Source of the DNA: Solirubrobacterales bacterium
GTDB lineage: Bacteria; Actinomycetota; Thermoleophilia; Solirubrobacterales; Solirubrobacteraceae
Direction: 5' to 3'
Length of the DNA: 64,000 bases
Assembly: GCA_027315115.1 (NCBI GenBank)
Contig: DAHUYQ010000064.1
Location: 1 to 64,000 of the forward strand
In this document: positions 46,270 through 54,850 of the stretch, piece by piece
Position numbering within the stretch: position 1 is the first letter of the stretch
Layout: each line of letters begins with the position of its first letter
Notes under the pieces: model-generated
Told to the model about the DNA's origin: nothing
Database searches by the model: none
What the model saw: only the letters and a program-made list of their open reading frames with translations
Position numbers and translations under genes: made by a program

Positions 46270-47079
46270 GTGACAATCGTTGTAGCCGCAGCGTCGCCCG
46301 ACGGCATCGTGTTGGGGGCTGATAGCCGCACGACCCTCATCGATGGCCAGCGCCATCGAATCAGCACAGACGCTGCAGACAAGGTGTTCGATCTGGGGAA
46401 CTTCGGCGTTGCGACGTACGGACAGGCGTTCGTCGGGGATCGCACCATCAATGGTCTGATGGATGAGTTCATCGCCACCACGGATGGAGATGATGCCTGT
46501 TCCGACGTAGAGGTCTTCACGCGCAAGCTTGCCGAGTTCTTCAACGAACGCTACGAGGCTGAGTACGGGCCAGATCATGCAGAGCCTGGGTGGCCGCTGG
46601 GCTTCATCGTGGCTGGATATGACGCCGTTGGTATTGGGCATGCCTGGGAGATAGGAATTCCCGGGCCTACGGTCGGCCAGACGAACCTCAACACAGCTGA
46701 GCGTGGAGTCCTCTGGCGGGGCCAAGTGGATGTGATCAGCCGACTCATCAAGGGCGTCGACTGGTACGCGCTGAATGCTGCAGAAGTGGACTTCGATCAA
46801 GAAGTCGATACCGCGCTCGAACGACTGCAGTACGTTCTCTTGCTGCCCGTGACTCTGCAAGACGCTGTCGACATGACGTCGTTCCTCGTGCGGACAACAA
46901 TTGACATGCAGCGCTTCAGCGACGGTACTCCGATACAGCCCGGGCTCATCCCGGGCTGCGGTGGCCGAACGCAGATGCTTGCAGTAACGCGCTCGGGCGT
47001 GGAGTGGGTCAGCCGCCGATGGCTGACTGGCCCGAGCAGGCCTGGCTGGGCCGAGGGGGGTGCAGAGTTCGATGCCTAG
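46270..47079 (+). CDS. Stand-alone proteasome-like Ntn hydrolase
   Basis: 269-aa protein whose N terminus looks like a proteasome beta or HslV subunit: (M)TIVVAAASPDGIVLGADSRT, followed after an insertion by DKVFDLGNFGVATYGQ. Removing the start Met would expose Thr as residue 1; Asp17 and Arg19 then match the beta-subunit catalytic framework, and a Lys stands at 37 (33 in proteasomes). AGGAGGG six bases before GTG 46270 fixes this start. No propeptide, ATPase partner or alpha subunit is nearby, and no membrane segment is seen. The C-terminal half is unlike the proteasome. Lower-GC patch suggests acquisition. Confidence 0.65.
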   Translation: MTIVVAAASPDGIVLGADSRTTLIDGQRHRISTDAADKVFDLGNFGVATYGQAFVGDRTINGLMDEFIATTDGDDACSDVEVFTRKLAEFFNERYEAEYGPDHAEPGWPLGFIVAGYDAVGIGHAWEIGIPGPTVGQTNLNTAERGVLWRGQVDVISRLIKGVDWYALNAAEVDFDQEVDTALERLQYVLLLPVTLQDAVDMTSFLVRTTIDMQRFSDGTPIQPGLIPGCGGRTQMLAVTRSGVEWVSRRWLTGPSRPGWAEGGAEFDA

Positions 47080-47090
47080 CTGGCTAGCCC

Positions 47091-47258
47091 TCAGCCTGCA
47101 GCGAGATTGCCCTCGCGCAGCTGCTTAGAGCGCTCCAGCGTATACGTGTTTTGCTCGGCGTCCTTGGCAGTGGTCCTTGGGACCACAAGCGGAGCCGGCT
47201 TTTGTGGCGCGGCCGGCGCCTTGTGCTCGCCGGCTGCCGCTAGCTTAGGCCTTGTCAT
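47091..47258 (-). CDS. Possible small protein, 55 aa
   Basis: Reads MTRPKLAAAGEHKAPAAPQK then a Pro-rich linker and ends NTYTLERSKQLREGNLAAG. GGAG lies three to six bases before ATG 47258, which is acceptable. It is in the lower-GC island, convergent with the Ntn-hydrolase gene. No family recognised; the C-terminal helix is the only structured-looking part. Could be a chance frame. Confidence 0.35.
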   Translation of the reverse strand: MTRPKLAAAGEHKAPAAPQKPAPLVVPRTTAKDAEQNTYTLERSKQLREGNLAAG

Positions 47259-47288
47259 AGCTCCATTCCCTTGCATGCGTAGGGGCAT

Positions 47289-47651
47289 TCTCTATCGGTG
47301 TGTTAATCGCCTTGATTGACCGGGCTCTGGAGTTCTGTTCGCGACGCCGGCCAAATTGCCTGCGTATCGATGGTATACCCGCACGTCCAGCGCGCCACTC
47401 GAGTGCTGACGGTCAACTGACTCTGTACGAAGGTGCTCAACATTTGTCTCCGACCGCAGCGCGGCCGTATGCCAGCAAAGCATTTCATGTCGGGCGGCCG
47501 ACTGTGGCGCCCAACTGTGTACTAATCATTACATACGACTCGCAACAATACCATAGTATCTATCTGGAGAGGGCCGCTCCCGCAGTTGGGGCCTCAAAGC
47601 AAGCAACAAATAGCACGATCAAAGCTGGCCATGATAGAAAATATCTATCAA
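47289..47651. other. AT-richer intergenic region
   Basis: 363 bases with the lowest GC in the window and no supportable gene. It contains ATACCATAGTAT and the dyad TGATAGA-AAATA-TCTATCA (47632-47650) just beyond the helicase stop codon. It may hold the promoter of the small minus-strand frame at 47258 and the 3' end of the helicase transcript. An open frame at 47300-47710 overlaps the helicase and is not credible. Confidence 0.5.
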
Positions 47652-50072
47652 TCAAGCAATCATGCGCTCTAGCAGCATCCTCGCCCCCGCCTTGGAGAGC
47701 GGCTCGTTGAGGTTGCCGCACTTCGGCGACTGCACGCAGGAGGGACAGCCCTTGCCGCACTTGCAGCCGGCGATCAGGCGGTGGGCGTCCCGGCAGAGCT
47801 CCTCGAAGCGCGAGAAGGCGGTTCTGGCGATGCCGACGCCGCCGGGGTGGCCGTCGTAGATGAAGATGACCGGGCCGTTGGTCTGCGGGTGCAGGTTGGT
47901 GGAGAGGCCGCCGATGTCCCAGCGGTCGCACATCGCGATCAGCGGCAGCACCGCGATCTGGGCGTGCTCGGTGGCGTGCAGCGCGCCCAGCAGCGCCTCC
48001 AGCGGGATGCCGGGCTCGCCGGTAGCGCCGGGCGCGCCGGGATCGCCGAGGGCGGGGAGACCGCCGAGGGCGGGGCGGGGCTCGAACCAGAGCGCCTGCG
48101 TGGAGAAGGTGGTTTCGGGCAGGTCGAGCGCGACCAGGTCGATCTGGGAGTGGTCGCTGATCCGCTTGCGCTGGTAGGCGATCACCGTCTCGGAAACCGA
48201 CACATCGCCGAAGGAGACGGTGACGCCGAGCGCGGTGCGGCGGTCGAGCAGCCGCTCGATCGTGGTGTCCGTCTCGACCTTCGGCTGGGTGTACCAGTCG
48301 CCCGCGAACGCCCGCACCAGCGCCTGGCGGCGCTGCAGATCCAGCTCCTGCACTTCGTAGGCGCTGCCGAGGTGCAGGTAGATGGCGCCCTGGTGGACGG
48401 TGGAGTGGGCGCGGGCCGCCTCGGCGGTGCCGAGCAGCTCGCCCGAGTCCACCTCCACGATCGCGAAGCGCTCCGCGGATGCCGAGCGCAGCGAGACCTC
48501 CCCGGCGGGGTAGGAGCCCGGGCGCCTTGGCACGTAGCTGACGGGCGGCAGGGCGGCCGCACTCGGCTCGGCGGCCCCGCCTGGGGAGGCCGCCCGCGCC
48601 TGGCGACGGCGCAGCGTCCCGCTGCCGACGAGCACCTCCGCGTAGGCCTCCCAGCGGGGGCCGAGGATCTCGGCGTCGGACGCGTCGAGCGGGCCCTCGT
48701 GCGCGGCGCAGAGCAGGTGGGAGAGATGGATCTGGAGGTTCTCGTGGTCGAGGATCGCCGCCTCGACGGGTCGCTCCAGGAAGTCGTCGGGGTGGGCGCA
48801 GAAGAACTGGTCGAGCGCGTCCTCGCCGGCGATGTAGACGGCCAGCCCCTCGCCGCGGCGGCCCGCCCTGCCCCACATCTGCTTCAGCGATGCGACGGTG
48901 CCGGGGAAGGTCACCACGATCGCCGCATCCAGCTTGCCGATGTCGATCCCGAGCTCCAGCGCGTCCGTGGTGATCACGGCCCGCAGCTCACCGCTGAGAA
49001 GACGCGCCTCCAGCTCGCGGCGCTGCTGGGCGGTGTAGCCGGCGCGGTAGGGCGCGACGAGCTGTGCCAGCTCCGGGTCCTTGGCCTTCAGCCGCTCTCT
49101 CGTGATCTTCGTCAAAAGCTCCACCCCGCGCCGGGAGCGCACGAAGCAGATCGTGCGGGCGCCGCTCAGCACCAGCTTGCCGAGCATCTCCGCTCCCTCC
49201 GCCGCCGCGGGCAGCCTGCTGCCCTGCCGCTCGTCGATCAGCGGCGGGTTCCACATCGCGATCTGGCGCGCGGGGGTGGGGGCGCCGTCCCGATCGATCA
49301 GCGCGAAGTCGTCCAGGCCGGTGAGCCGCTGCGCCAGCTCGACCGGGTTGGCGATCGTCGCGGAGGTGAGCAGGAAGCGTGGGTTGGTGCCGTACGCGGC
49401 CGCGATCCTGCGCAGGCGCCGCAGCACGTTGGCCACGTGGGAGCCGAACACGCCGCGGTAGACGTGCGCCTCGTCGATCACCACCACCGCGAGGTTCGCG
49501 AACAGGTCCGCCCACTTCTGGTGGTGAGGCAGGATGCCAACGTGCAGCATGTCGGGGTTGGTGAGCACGACGTTGGCTTTGCGCCTGATCTCGCCGCGCG
49601 CCTCCCTGGGCGTGTCGCCGTCGTAGATCGCGGGCCGGATGCGCGCCGGCATCCCGAACGCGTTCAGCGCACGGGCCTGGTCCTGGGCGAGCGCCTTGGT
49701 TGGATAGAGATAGAGAGCGCGCGCCCGCGCGTCCCGGCAGAGCACCTCGATCGTCGGCAGGTTGAAGCACATCGACTTGCCCGACGCGGTTCCGGTCGTG
49801 ACGATCGTCGGGCCTTGCCACGCCGCCTCCAGCGCCTGCGCCTGATGGGAGTAGAGCTGATCGATGCCGAGCCGGGCAAGCGCCGCGCGGAGCTCCTTAT
49901 GCAGGTACTCGGGCGTCGCCTGGTGCTTCGCCTCGGCCTGAGGGCTGCGGGGCTCGGCGACCAGGCGCCCGTCCTCTCGCCCTTCGGCGAGGATCTGCTG
50001 CCAGCTCTCTCTCGGCGATCCGCCGGTCGACGGCTCGGGTGAGGAGGGCGCGCTGCCTTGCTGCGTAGCCAC
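47652..50072 (-). CDS. DUF1998 DEAD/DEAH helicase, MrfA-like
   Basis: 806-aa superfamily 2 helicase of the MrfA/Hrq1-like group involved in interstrand-lesion repair in Bacillus. Motifs: Q-motif-like LYSHQAQALEAAW, Walker A VTTGTASGKSMCFNLP, VVVIDEAHVYRGVFG (DEAH), LTSATIANP, TDALELGIDIG and MWGRAGRRGEG. The C terminus carries the MZB zinc module CKCGKGCPSCVQSPKCG. GTG 50072 has TACTAT eight bases upstream and no Shine-Dalgarno site. Divergent from the HAD gene with only 23 bases between starts. The MrfB nuclease partner is not adjacent. Confidence 0.93.
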   Translation of the reverse strand: MATQQGSAPSSPEPSTGGSPRESWQQILAEGREDGRLVAEPRSPQAEAKHQATPEYLHKELRAALARLGIDQLYSHQAQALEAAWQGPTIVTTGTASGKSMCFNLPTIEVLCRDARARALYLYPTKALAQDQARALNAFGMPARIRPAIYDGDTPREARGEIRRKANVVLTNPDMLHVGILPHHQKWADLFANLAVVVIDEAHVYRGVFGSHVANVLRRLRRIAAAYGTNPRFLLTSATIANPVELAQRLTGLDDFALIDRDGAPTPARQIAMWNPPLIDERQGSRLPAAAEGAEMLGKLVLSGARTICFVRSRRGVELLTKITRERLKAKDPELAQLVAPYRAGYTAQQRRELEARLLSGELRAVITTDALELGIDIGKLDAAIVVTFPGTVASLKQMWGRAGRRGEGLAVYIAGEDALDQFFCAHPDDFLERPVEAAILDHENLQIHLSHLLCAAHEGPLDASDAEILGPRWEAYAEVLVGSGTLRRRQARAASPGGAAEPSAAALPPVSYVPRRPGSYPAGEVSLRSASAERFAIVEVDSGELLGTAEAARAHSTVHQGAIYLHLGSAYEVQELDLQRRQALVRAFAGDWYTQPKVETDTTIERLLDRRTALGVTVSFGDVSVSETVIAYQRKRISDHSQIDLVALDLPETTFSTQALWFEPRPALGGLPALGDPGAPGATGEPGIPLEALLGALHATEHAQIAVLPLIAMCDRWDIGGLSTNLHPQTNGPVIFIYDGHPGGVGIARTAFSRFEELCRDAHRLIAGCKCGKGCPSCVQSPKCGNLNEPLSKAGARMLLERMIA

Positions 50073-50080
50073 GGGTTGCG

Positions 50081-50086
50081 ATAGTA
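50081..50086 (-). promoter_or_regulatory. Candidate -10 hexamer, MrfA-like helicase
   Basis: TACTAT on the minus strand, eight bases before GTG 50072. On the plus strand the overlapping TAGTAG (50082-50087) stands eight bases before the HAD gene ATG, so both genes share a face-to-face promoter. Confidence 0.45.
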
Positions 50087-50095
50087 GAGGCGGCC

Positions 50096-50911
50096 ATGCC
50101 GATGCGCTGCCTCTACCTCGATCTCGACGGCACCCTGCTGGGAAGCGGCGCCTCGCTGCTGCACGACGGGGAGGGAGCGGTGAGCATCGACGGGGTCCGC
50201 GCGCTGCAGGCATGCCTGCGCGCGGACGTCGAGGTGGTGCTGATGTCCGGCCGGCGGCGCGCGCAGGTTGCCGAGGACGCGCGCCTGATCGGGCAGAGCA
50301 GCTTCATCTACGAGGCCGGCTCCTGCGTCGTGCTGGACGGCGAAGAGCACTGGCTGACAGGAGACATGCTCCCGGGCGAGCTGAGCGTCTTTGCCCAGAT
50401 CGAGCGCTCCGGCGCGCCCGCGCTGCTGCTGGATCTATATCCGGGGCGCCTGGAGTACCACGAGCCCTGGCATCTGGACCGCGACGCCTCCCATCTGTTC
50501 AGGGGGCTGGTGGACTCCAGCGAGGTGGACGCTGCTCTGGCGCGGCACGGCCACGGCAGCCTGCGGCTGGTCGACAACGGCGTCGTCAGCAGGCGCTCGC
50601 CCGCGCTCGCCAGGCTGCCGCACGTGCGCGGCTACCACCTCGTCGCGGGCAGCGCCTCCAAGGCGGGGGCGGTGGCGGCGCACGCGCGGATGCGCGGGTA
50701 TGCGCGAGATGAGATCTTCGCGGTCGGCGACTCGCGGGAGGATCTCGCCTGCTCGGCGCACGTGGCCGTCTTCTGGCTGGTGGCAAACGCGCTGAAGCGC
50801 GACCCGAGCATGGCGCGGGCGATCGCGGGGATCGGCAACGTGAGGGTTGCCGAGGCGGCACATGGCGCCGGCGTCTACGAGGCTGTCGTCAGCACGCTTC
50901 TCGGCGGCTGA
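50096..50911 (+). CDS. HAD-superfamily hydrolase
   Basis: 271-aa phosphatase of the HAD IIB/Cof or mannosyl-3-phosphoglycerate phosphatase type. Motif I CLYLDLDGTLLG, motif II VVLMSGRRRAQV, a cap domain (about residues 85-180), motif III Lys in GSASKAGAVAAHARM and motif IV IFAVGDSREDLACSA. Substrate unknown; sugar phosphates are usual. ATG 50096 begins the conserved protein. Divergent from the MrfA-like helicase. Confidence 0.88.
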   Translation: MPMRCLYLDLDGTLLGSGASLLHDGEGAVSIDGVRALQACLRADVEVVLMSGRRRAQVAEDARLIGQSSFIYEAGSCVVLDGEEHWLTGDMLPGELSVFAQIERSGAPALLLDLYPGRLEYHEPWHLDRDASHLFRGLVDSSEVDAALARHGHGSLRLVDNGVVSRRSPALARLPHVRGYHLVAGSASKAGAVAAHARMRGYARDEIFAVGDSREDLACSAHVAVFWLVANALKRDPSMARAIAGIGNVRVAEAAHGAGVYEAVVSTLLGG

Positions 50912-51029
50912 GGGGGGCGGGCGCCGGCTGGGCCGCCGGGTGCGGTCCCGGAGCCGGGCCTGCGACCTCGCGGAGCCGGGCCCGCGGCCTCCTCGCGGTG
51001 CCGGGCCCAGGGCCCGCGCAGCGCGCGCC

Positions 51030-52121
51030 TCAGCGATCAGAGAGCGACCGCCACAGCCGCCGCCAGAACCCCGGCTGTGGCCGCCGCCAGCGCGCCGGTG
51101 GCGGGACGGTCGCCCTGACGAGCGCCACCCAGTCGGCGAGCGGCAGCTCGCCGGAGATCAGCCGGCCGAGCGCGCTGGTCACCGGCGAGGGGACCCCCGC
51201 GCTCTCCAGCGTGCGGGCCAGCAGCGGCACCGACTCCAGCGCCTCGACCGCCTGGCCGATCCGGCCCGGTATCTCGGCCGCCGGCACGCCCTGGGCCAGC
51301 AGCTCGCCGGCACGCCGGTTGCGGCTCTCGCGCGCCAGCGCGGTGGCGACCAGGTCGCCGGTGCCTGCCAGCCCGATCATCGACTCCGGGCGCGCGCCCA
51401 GGCGCTCGGCGTAGCGCCAGACCTCCGCGAAGATGTGCCCGGCGGCGGCGCCGGCCGCATTAGGGCCCTGCGCTTCGGTCGCGCCCGTGGCAAGCGCGGC
51501 GGCGTTCTTGGCTGCGCCCGCGAGCTCCACTCCGACCGGGTCGTCGGAGACCTCGCAGACCACCCCGGCGCGGGTGAAGACCTGTGCCAGCTCGCGCGCG
51601 AGGCTCTCGCTGCGTGACGCCACGACCAGCCCGGCGCCGGAGCTGACCATCTCCTGCGCGTGCGCGGGACCGCCGATGCACGCCACGCTGCGCCCCTCCA
51701 GCGCCGTGGCGAGCACCTCGGTCGGGGCCTGCCCGCTCGGCGGCACCAGGCCCTTGGCGACCGACACCACCGCCGTGCGCCTGCCGAGCCCCGAGCGTAG
51801 TGTCCGCAGTACGTTGGCGATCTCCTTGGACGGCACAGCCAGAAACACGTAGTCGGCTCTGGCGACCCCGGCGGCCATCGGCTCTATGCGAAGCTGCGCC
51901 GGCAGCTCCACGCCCGGCAGGTAGACGGAGTTCTCGCGCTGGGCCTCGAGCGCCGACGCCTGCTCGGGGGTGCGCGCCTGCAGCGTGCTGCGCAGACCTC
52001 CACGCGAGAGCAGCACCGCCAGCGCAGTTCCGAAAGAGCCCGCGCCGATCACCGTCGCGCGCGGCGCTCCTGGGGTTGGCAGCGAGCGTGCACGCGAGAG
52101 GGTAGGCTCAAGATCGGGCAT
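51030..52121 (-). CDS. gpsA: NAD(P)-dependent glycerol-3-phosphate dehydrogenase
   Basis: 363-aa enzyme reducing dihydroxyacetone phosphate to glycerol-3-phosphate for membrane lipids. The N-terminal dinucleotide site TVIGAGSFGTALAVLLSRGG is seen; FLAVPSKEIANVL and SVAKGLVPP follow; the catalytic Lys and C-terminal signature are in VGVELAGAAKNAAALATG and GLAGTGDLVATALARESRNR. The C-terminal tail is basic and Trp-rich (RWRRPQPGFWRRLWRSL). ATG 52121 is the conserved start; TAGGCT is ten bases upstream. Divergent from the lactone oxidase gene. Confidence 0.94.
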   Translation of the reverse strand: MPDLEPTLSRARSLPTPGAPRATVIGAGSFGTALAVLLSRGGLRSTLQARTPEQASALEAQRENSVYLPGVELPAQLRIEPMAAGVARADYVFLAVPSKEIANVLRTLRSGLGRRTAVVSVAKGLVPPSGQAPTEVLATALEGRSVACIGGPAHAQEMVSSGAGLVVASRSESLARELAQVFTRAGVVCEVSDDPVGVELAGAAKNAAALATGATEAQGPNAAGAAAGHIFAEVWRYAERLGARPESMIGLAGTGDLVATALARESRNRRAGELLAQGVPAAEIPGRIGQAVEALESVPLLARTLESAGVPSPVTSALGRLISGELPLADWVALVRATVPPPARWRRPQPGFWRRLWRSLSDR

Positions 52122-52148
52122 TCGCTGAGCGAGCCTAGCGATCAACGC

Positions 52149-53585
52149 ATGCAGAAGACGGGTCCAACCGCAGGCGCCCACTCGTGGCGCAACTGGGCAG
52201 GCGATCAGCGCTGCCGGCCGGCGGATGTGCAGATGCCGCGCAGCGTCGAGGAGATCGCGGCCGCGGTGACGCGCGCGTCGAGTGCCGGGATGCCGGTGCG
52301 GGTCGCCGGCTCCGGGCACTCCTTCAGCGACATCGCCTGCACCGACGGGATGCAGCTTCGGCTCGGCGGCCTCTCGCAGGTGCTGGACGTCGACCGGGAG
52401 TCGGGCCTGGTGCGCGTGCAGGCTGGCATCACGATCCGCGAGCTCAACCAGCGCGTGGCCGAGCATGGGTTGGCGCTGGAAAACCTCGGCGACATCGACG
52501 CGCAGACGATCGCGGGCGCGATCTCCACAGCCACGCACGGCACCGGGGCGCGCCTCGCCAACATCCCCTCCCAGGTGCAGGAGATCACGCTCGTGCTCGC
52601 GGACGGCTCCACGCTGACCTGCTCGGCCCGGAGCGACCCGGAGACGTTTCGCGCGGCGCGCGTGAGCCTCGGCGCGCTGGGGGTGATCGCGGAGGTGACG
52701 CTGCGCTGCGTGCCGGCCTTCTGCCTGCGCGGCGTGGACGGCTCGGCCCCGCTGGAGCAGACGCTGCAGAGCTTCGAGGAGCTCTCGCTCGCCAACGACC
52801 ATTTCGAATTCTACGTCTTCCCCTACGCGCAGACGGCTCTCACGCGCATCAACAACCGCACCGAGGAGCCGGCGAGTCCGCCCAGCCGCCTGAGCGAGTA
52901 CGTCAACGACGTGCTGCTCGTCAACAAGGCGTTCGGCATGCTCTGCGGGCTCGGCAGGGCGGCGCCTTCGCAGATCCCGCCGATCAACCGGCTGGTCACC
53001 AAGCTCGCCGGAGGACGCGTGCGCGTGGACCGCTCGGACCGCGTGTTCGCGACCCCGCGCCTGGTGCGGTTCACCGAGATGGAGTACGCGCTGCCGCGCG
53101 GCAATGTCCCCGAGGCGGTGAGGCGCGTGCTGGCGATGGTGGAGCGCGAGCGTCTGCCGGTGCCCTTCCCGATCGAGGTCCGCTCGGTCGCGAGCGACGA
53201 TGCCTTCATATCCACGGCCGCCGGGCGGGACAGCGGCTTCGTCGCGGTTCACATGTTCGAAGGGATGGCCTTCGAGACCTACTTCCGGGCGGTGGAGGCG
53301 ATCATGGACGAGCTGGAGGGACGGCCGCACTGGGGCAAGCGGCACTTCCAGAGCGCCGCGACCCTGCGCGGGCGCTACCCGGACTGGGACCGCTTCCAGG
53401 CGGTGCGCGCGCGCCTGGACCCGCAGGGCCTGTTCTCCAACGCCTGGACCGACAGGGTGCTCGGGCCTGTGGTCGCCCGGCTGGCGGCATCCGAGCCGGC
53501 CGGCGCCGGGCCGACAGAGACATCCGGCCCGTCCGACGCCGCGCCGGCACCCGGGCCGTCCGAGACATCCGGGCCGGCCGCATGA
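52149..53585 (+). CDS. FAD-linked sugar-lactone oxidase (ALO family)
   Basis: 478-aa oxidase of the D-arabinono-/L-gulono-1,4-lactone oxidase group. FAD-binding PP-loop VRVAGSGHSFSDIACTDG, second FAD segment DAQTIAGAISTATHGTG, and the C-terminal ALO signature GRPHWGKRHF are seen. The residue equivalent to the covalent-FAD histidine is present in AGSGHSFS. A Pro/Ala/Ser-rich tail of about 30 residues ends the protein. It overlaps the next gene by ATGA, so oxidation of a sugar or alcohol may be coupled to the PLP enzyme's pathway. ATG 52149. Confidence 0.9.
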   Translation: MQKTGPTAGAHSWRNWAGDQRCRPADVQMPRSVEEIAAAVTRASSAGMPVRVAGSGHSFSDIACTDGMQLRLGGLSQVLDVDRESGLVRVQAGITIRELNQRVAEHGLALENLGDIDAQTIAGAISTATHGTGARLANIPSQVQEITLVLADGSTLTCSARSDPETFRAARVSLGALGVIAEVTLRCVPAFCLRGVDGSAPLEQTLQSFEELSLANDHFEFYVFPYAQTALTRINNRTEEPASPPSRLSEYVNDVLLVNKAFGMLCGLGRAAPSQIPPINRLVTKLAGGRVRVDRSDRVFATPRLVRFTEMEYALPRGNVPEAVRRVLAMVERERLPVPFPIEVRSVASDDAFISTAAGRDSGFVAVHMFEGMAFETYFRAVEAIMDELEGRPHWGKRHFQSAATLRGRYPDWDRFQAVRARLDPQGLFSNAWTDRVLGPVVARLAASEPAGAGPTETSGPSDAAPAPGPSETSGPAA

Positions 53586-54847
53586 GCCTCGCCCCGCCGC
53601 AGCTCGGCGCCTCGGCGGCGGAGCAGCTCCAGCGGCTCGAACGCGCGACCGCCGGCCTGCAGCCACCGTTCGCGGTGCTCGACCTCGACGCGCTCTGGGC
53701 CAACGCCCAGAGCATGGAAGGCCGCGCCGGCGGCAAGCCCATCCGCCTGGCGAGCAAGTCGCTGCGCTGCCGTCCGCTGCAGGCGCAGGTGCTTGCCCGC
53801 GACGGGTTCGCGGGGACGCTCGCGTTCACGCTGCCGGAGGCGCTGTGGCTGGCGCAGGAGGGATTCGACGACGTCCTGGTCGCCTATCCGAGCGTCGATG
53901 CAGGCGCGCTCGCCGAGCTCGCGCGCCTGACGCACGAGCGTTCCGAGGCGCGGGTCACGGTGATGGTGGACTGCATCGAGCACGTCGAGATGATCGAGGC
54001 CGCAAGCGCGGCCGCCGGCCTGGGCGCGGGCGCGGGCGCGACCGCGCGCGGGCGCCAGCCGGTGCGGGTCTGCATCGACATCGACGCCGGCTGGTGGGCG
54101 CTCGGCGGCAGGCTGAAGATCGGCGCCAAGCGCTCGCCGCTGCACACCGCCGCGCAGGCCCGCTCGCTCGCCGAGGCGATCGCGTCCAGGAGCGCGGTGC
54201 GGCTGGTCGGCCTGATGGCATACGAGGCGCAGATCGCCGGGCTCGGCGACGCGCCGCCGGGCAGGCCGCTGCGCGCGCTGGCGATCCGGGCGCTGCAGGC
54301 CCGCTCGGGGAAGGAGCTTGCACGCCGCCGCGCCGAGATCGTGGCGGCGGTGTCCGAGCTGGCGCCGCTTGAGATCGTCAACGGCGGCGGGACCGGCAGC
54401 CTCTCGGCGACCGCCTCGGAGCCCGCGATCACCGAGCTGGGCGCGGGCTCCGGGCTCTACGGACCGACGCTCTTCGACGCCTACAGGGCCTTCGCACCGC
54501 AGCCCGCGGCGATGTTCGCGCTGCCGGTGGTGCGCAAGCCCACGACCGCGATCGCCACGGCGCTCGGCGGCGGCTACCTGGCCTCGGGGCCGGCGGACGC
54601 CGCGCGTCTGCCGCGGCCCTACCTGCCGAGCGGCCTGAAGCTGGACGGAATGGAGGGAGCGGGGGAGGTCCAGACGCCGCTGCTCGGCAGGGCCGCGCGC
54701 GGCCTGCACGTGGGCGATCGTGTCTGGCTTCGACACGCGAAGGCGGGAGAGCTGTGCGAGCGCTTCAACGCGCTGCTGGCGATCGAAGGCGAGAAGGTGA
54801 TCGACGAGCTGCCGACCTACAGGGGAGAGGGGCGCTGCTTTCTGTAG
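53582..54847 (+). CDS. PLP fold-III racemase/aldolase-like enzyme
   Basis: 421-aa enzyme of the alanine racemase/D-threonine aldolase fold, often annotated amino-acid deaminase/aldolase. The PLP-lysine is in IRLASKSLRCRPLQ (about residue 58); CIDIDAGWWALGGRLKIG, ELAPLEIVNGGGTGSLS and TELGAGSGLYGP match the family phosphate-binding and barrel elements. The Gly-rich insert LGAGAGATARGR is low complexity. It starts at ATG 53582 inside the stop of the lactone oxidase gene. I know this pairing from other actinobacteria; the shared substrate is not established. Confidence 0.88.
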   Translation: MSLAPPQLGASAAEQLQRLERATAGLQPPFAVLDLDALWANAQSMEGRAGGKPIRLASKSLRCRPLQAQVLARDGFAGTLAFTLPEALWLAQEGFDDVLVAYPSVDAGALAELARLTHERSEARVTVMVDCIEHVEMIEAASAAAGLGAGAGATARGRQPVRVCIDIDAGWWALGGRLKIGAKRSPLHTAAQARSLAEAIASRSAVRLVGLMAYEAQIAGLGDAPPGRPLRALAIRALQARSGKELARRRAEIVAAVSELAPLEIVNGGGTGSLSATASEPAITELGAGSGLYGPTLFDAYRAFAPQPAAMFALPVVRKPTTAIATALGGGYLASGPADAARLPRPYLPSGLKLDGMEGAGEVQTPLLGRAARGLHVGDRVWLRHAKAGELCERFNALLAIEGEKVIDELPTYRGEGRCFL

Positions 54848-54850
54848 CGC

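Noticed and set aside
47300-47710. 136-codon frame in the AT-richer gap
   Set aside because: Overlaps the end of the MrfA-like helicase gene on the opposite strand, has no ribosome site and no recognisable sequence pattern.
51030-53666. 878-codon open frame covering gpsA and running under the lactone oxidase gene
   Set aside because: Only the first-strand portion from ATG 52121 onward is GpsA; the upstream part is antisense to a well-supported gene.
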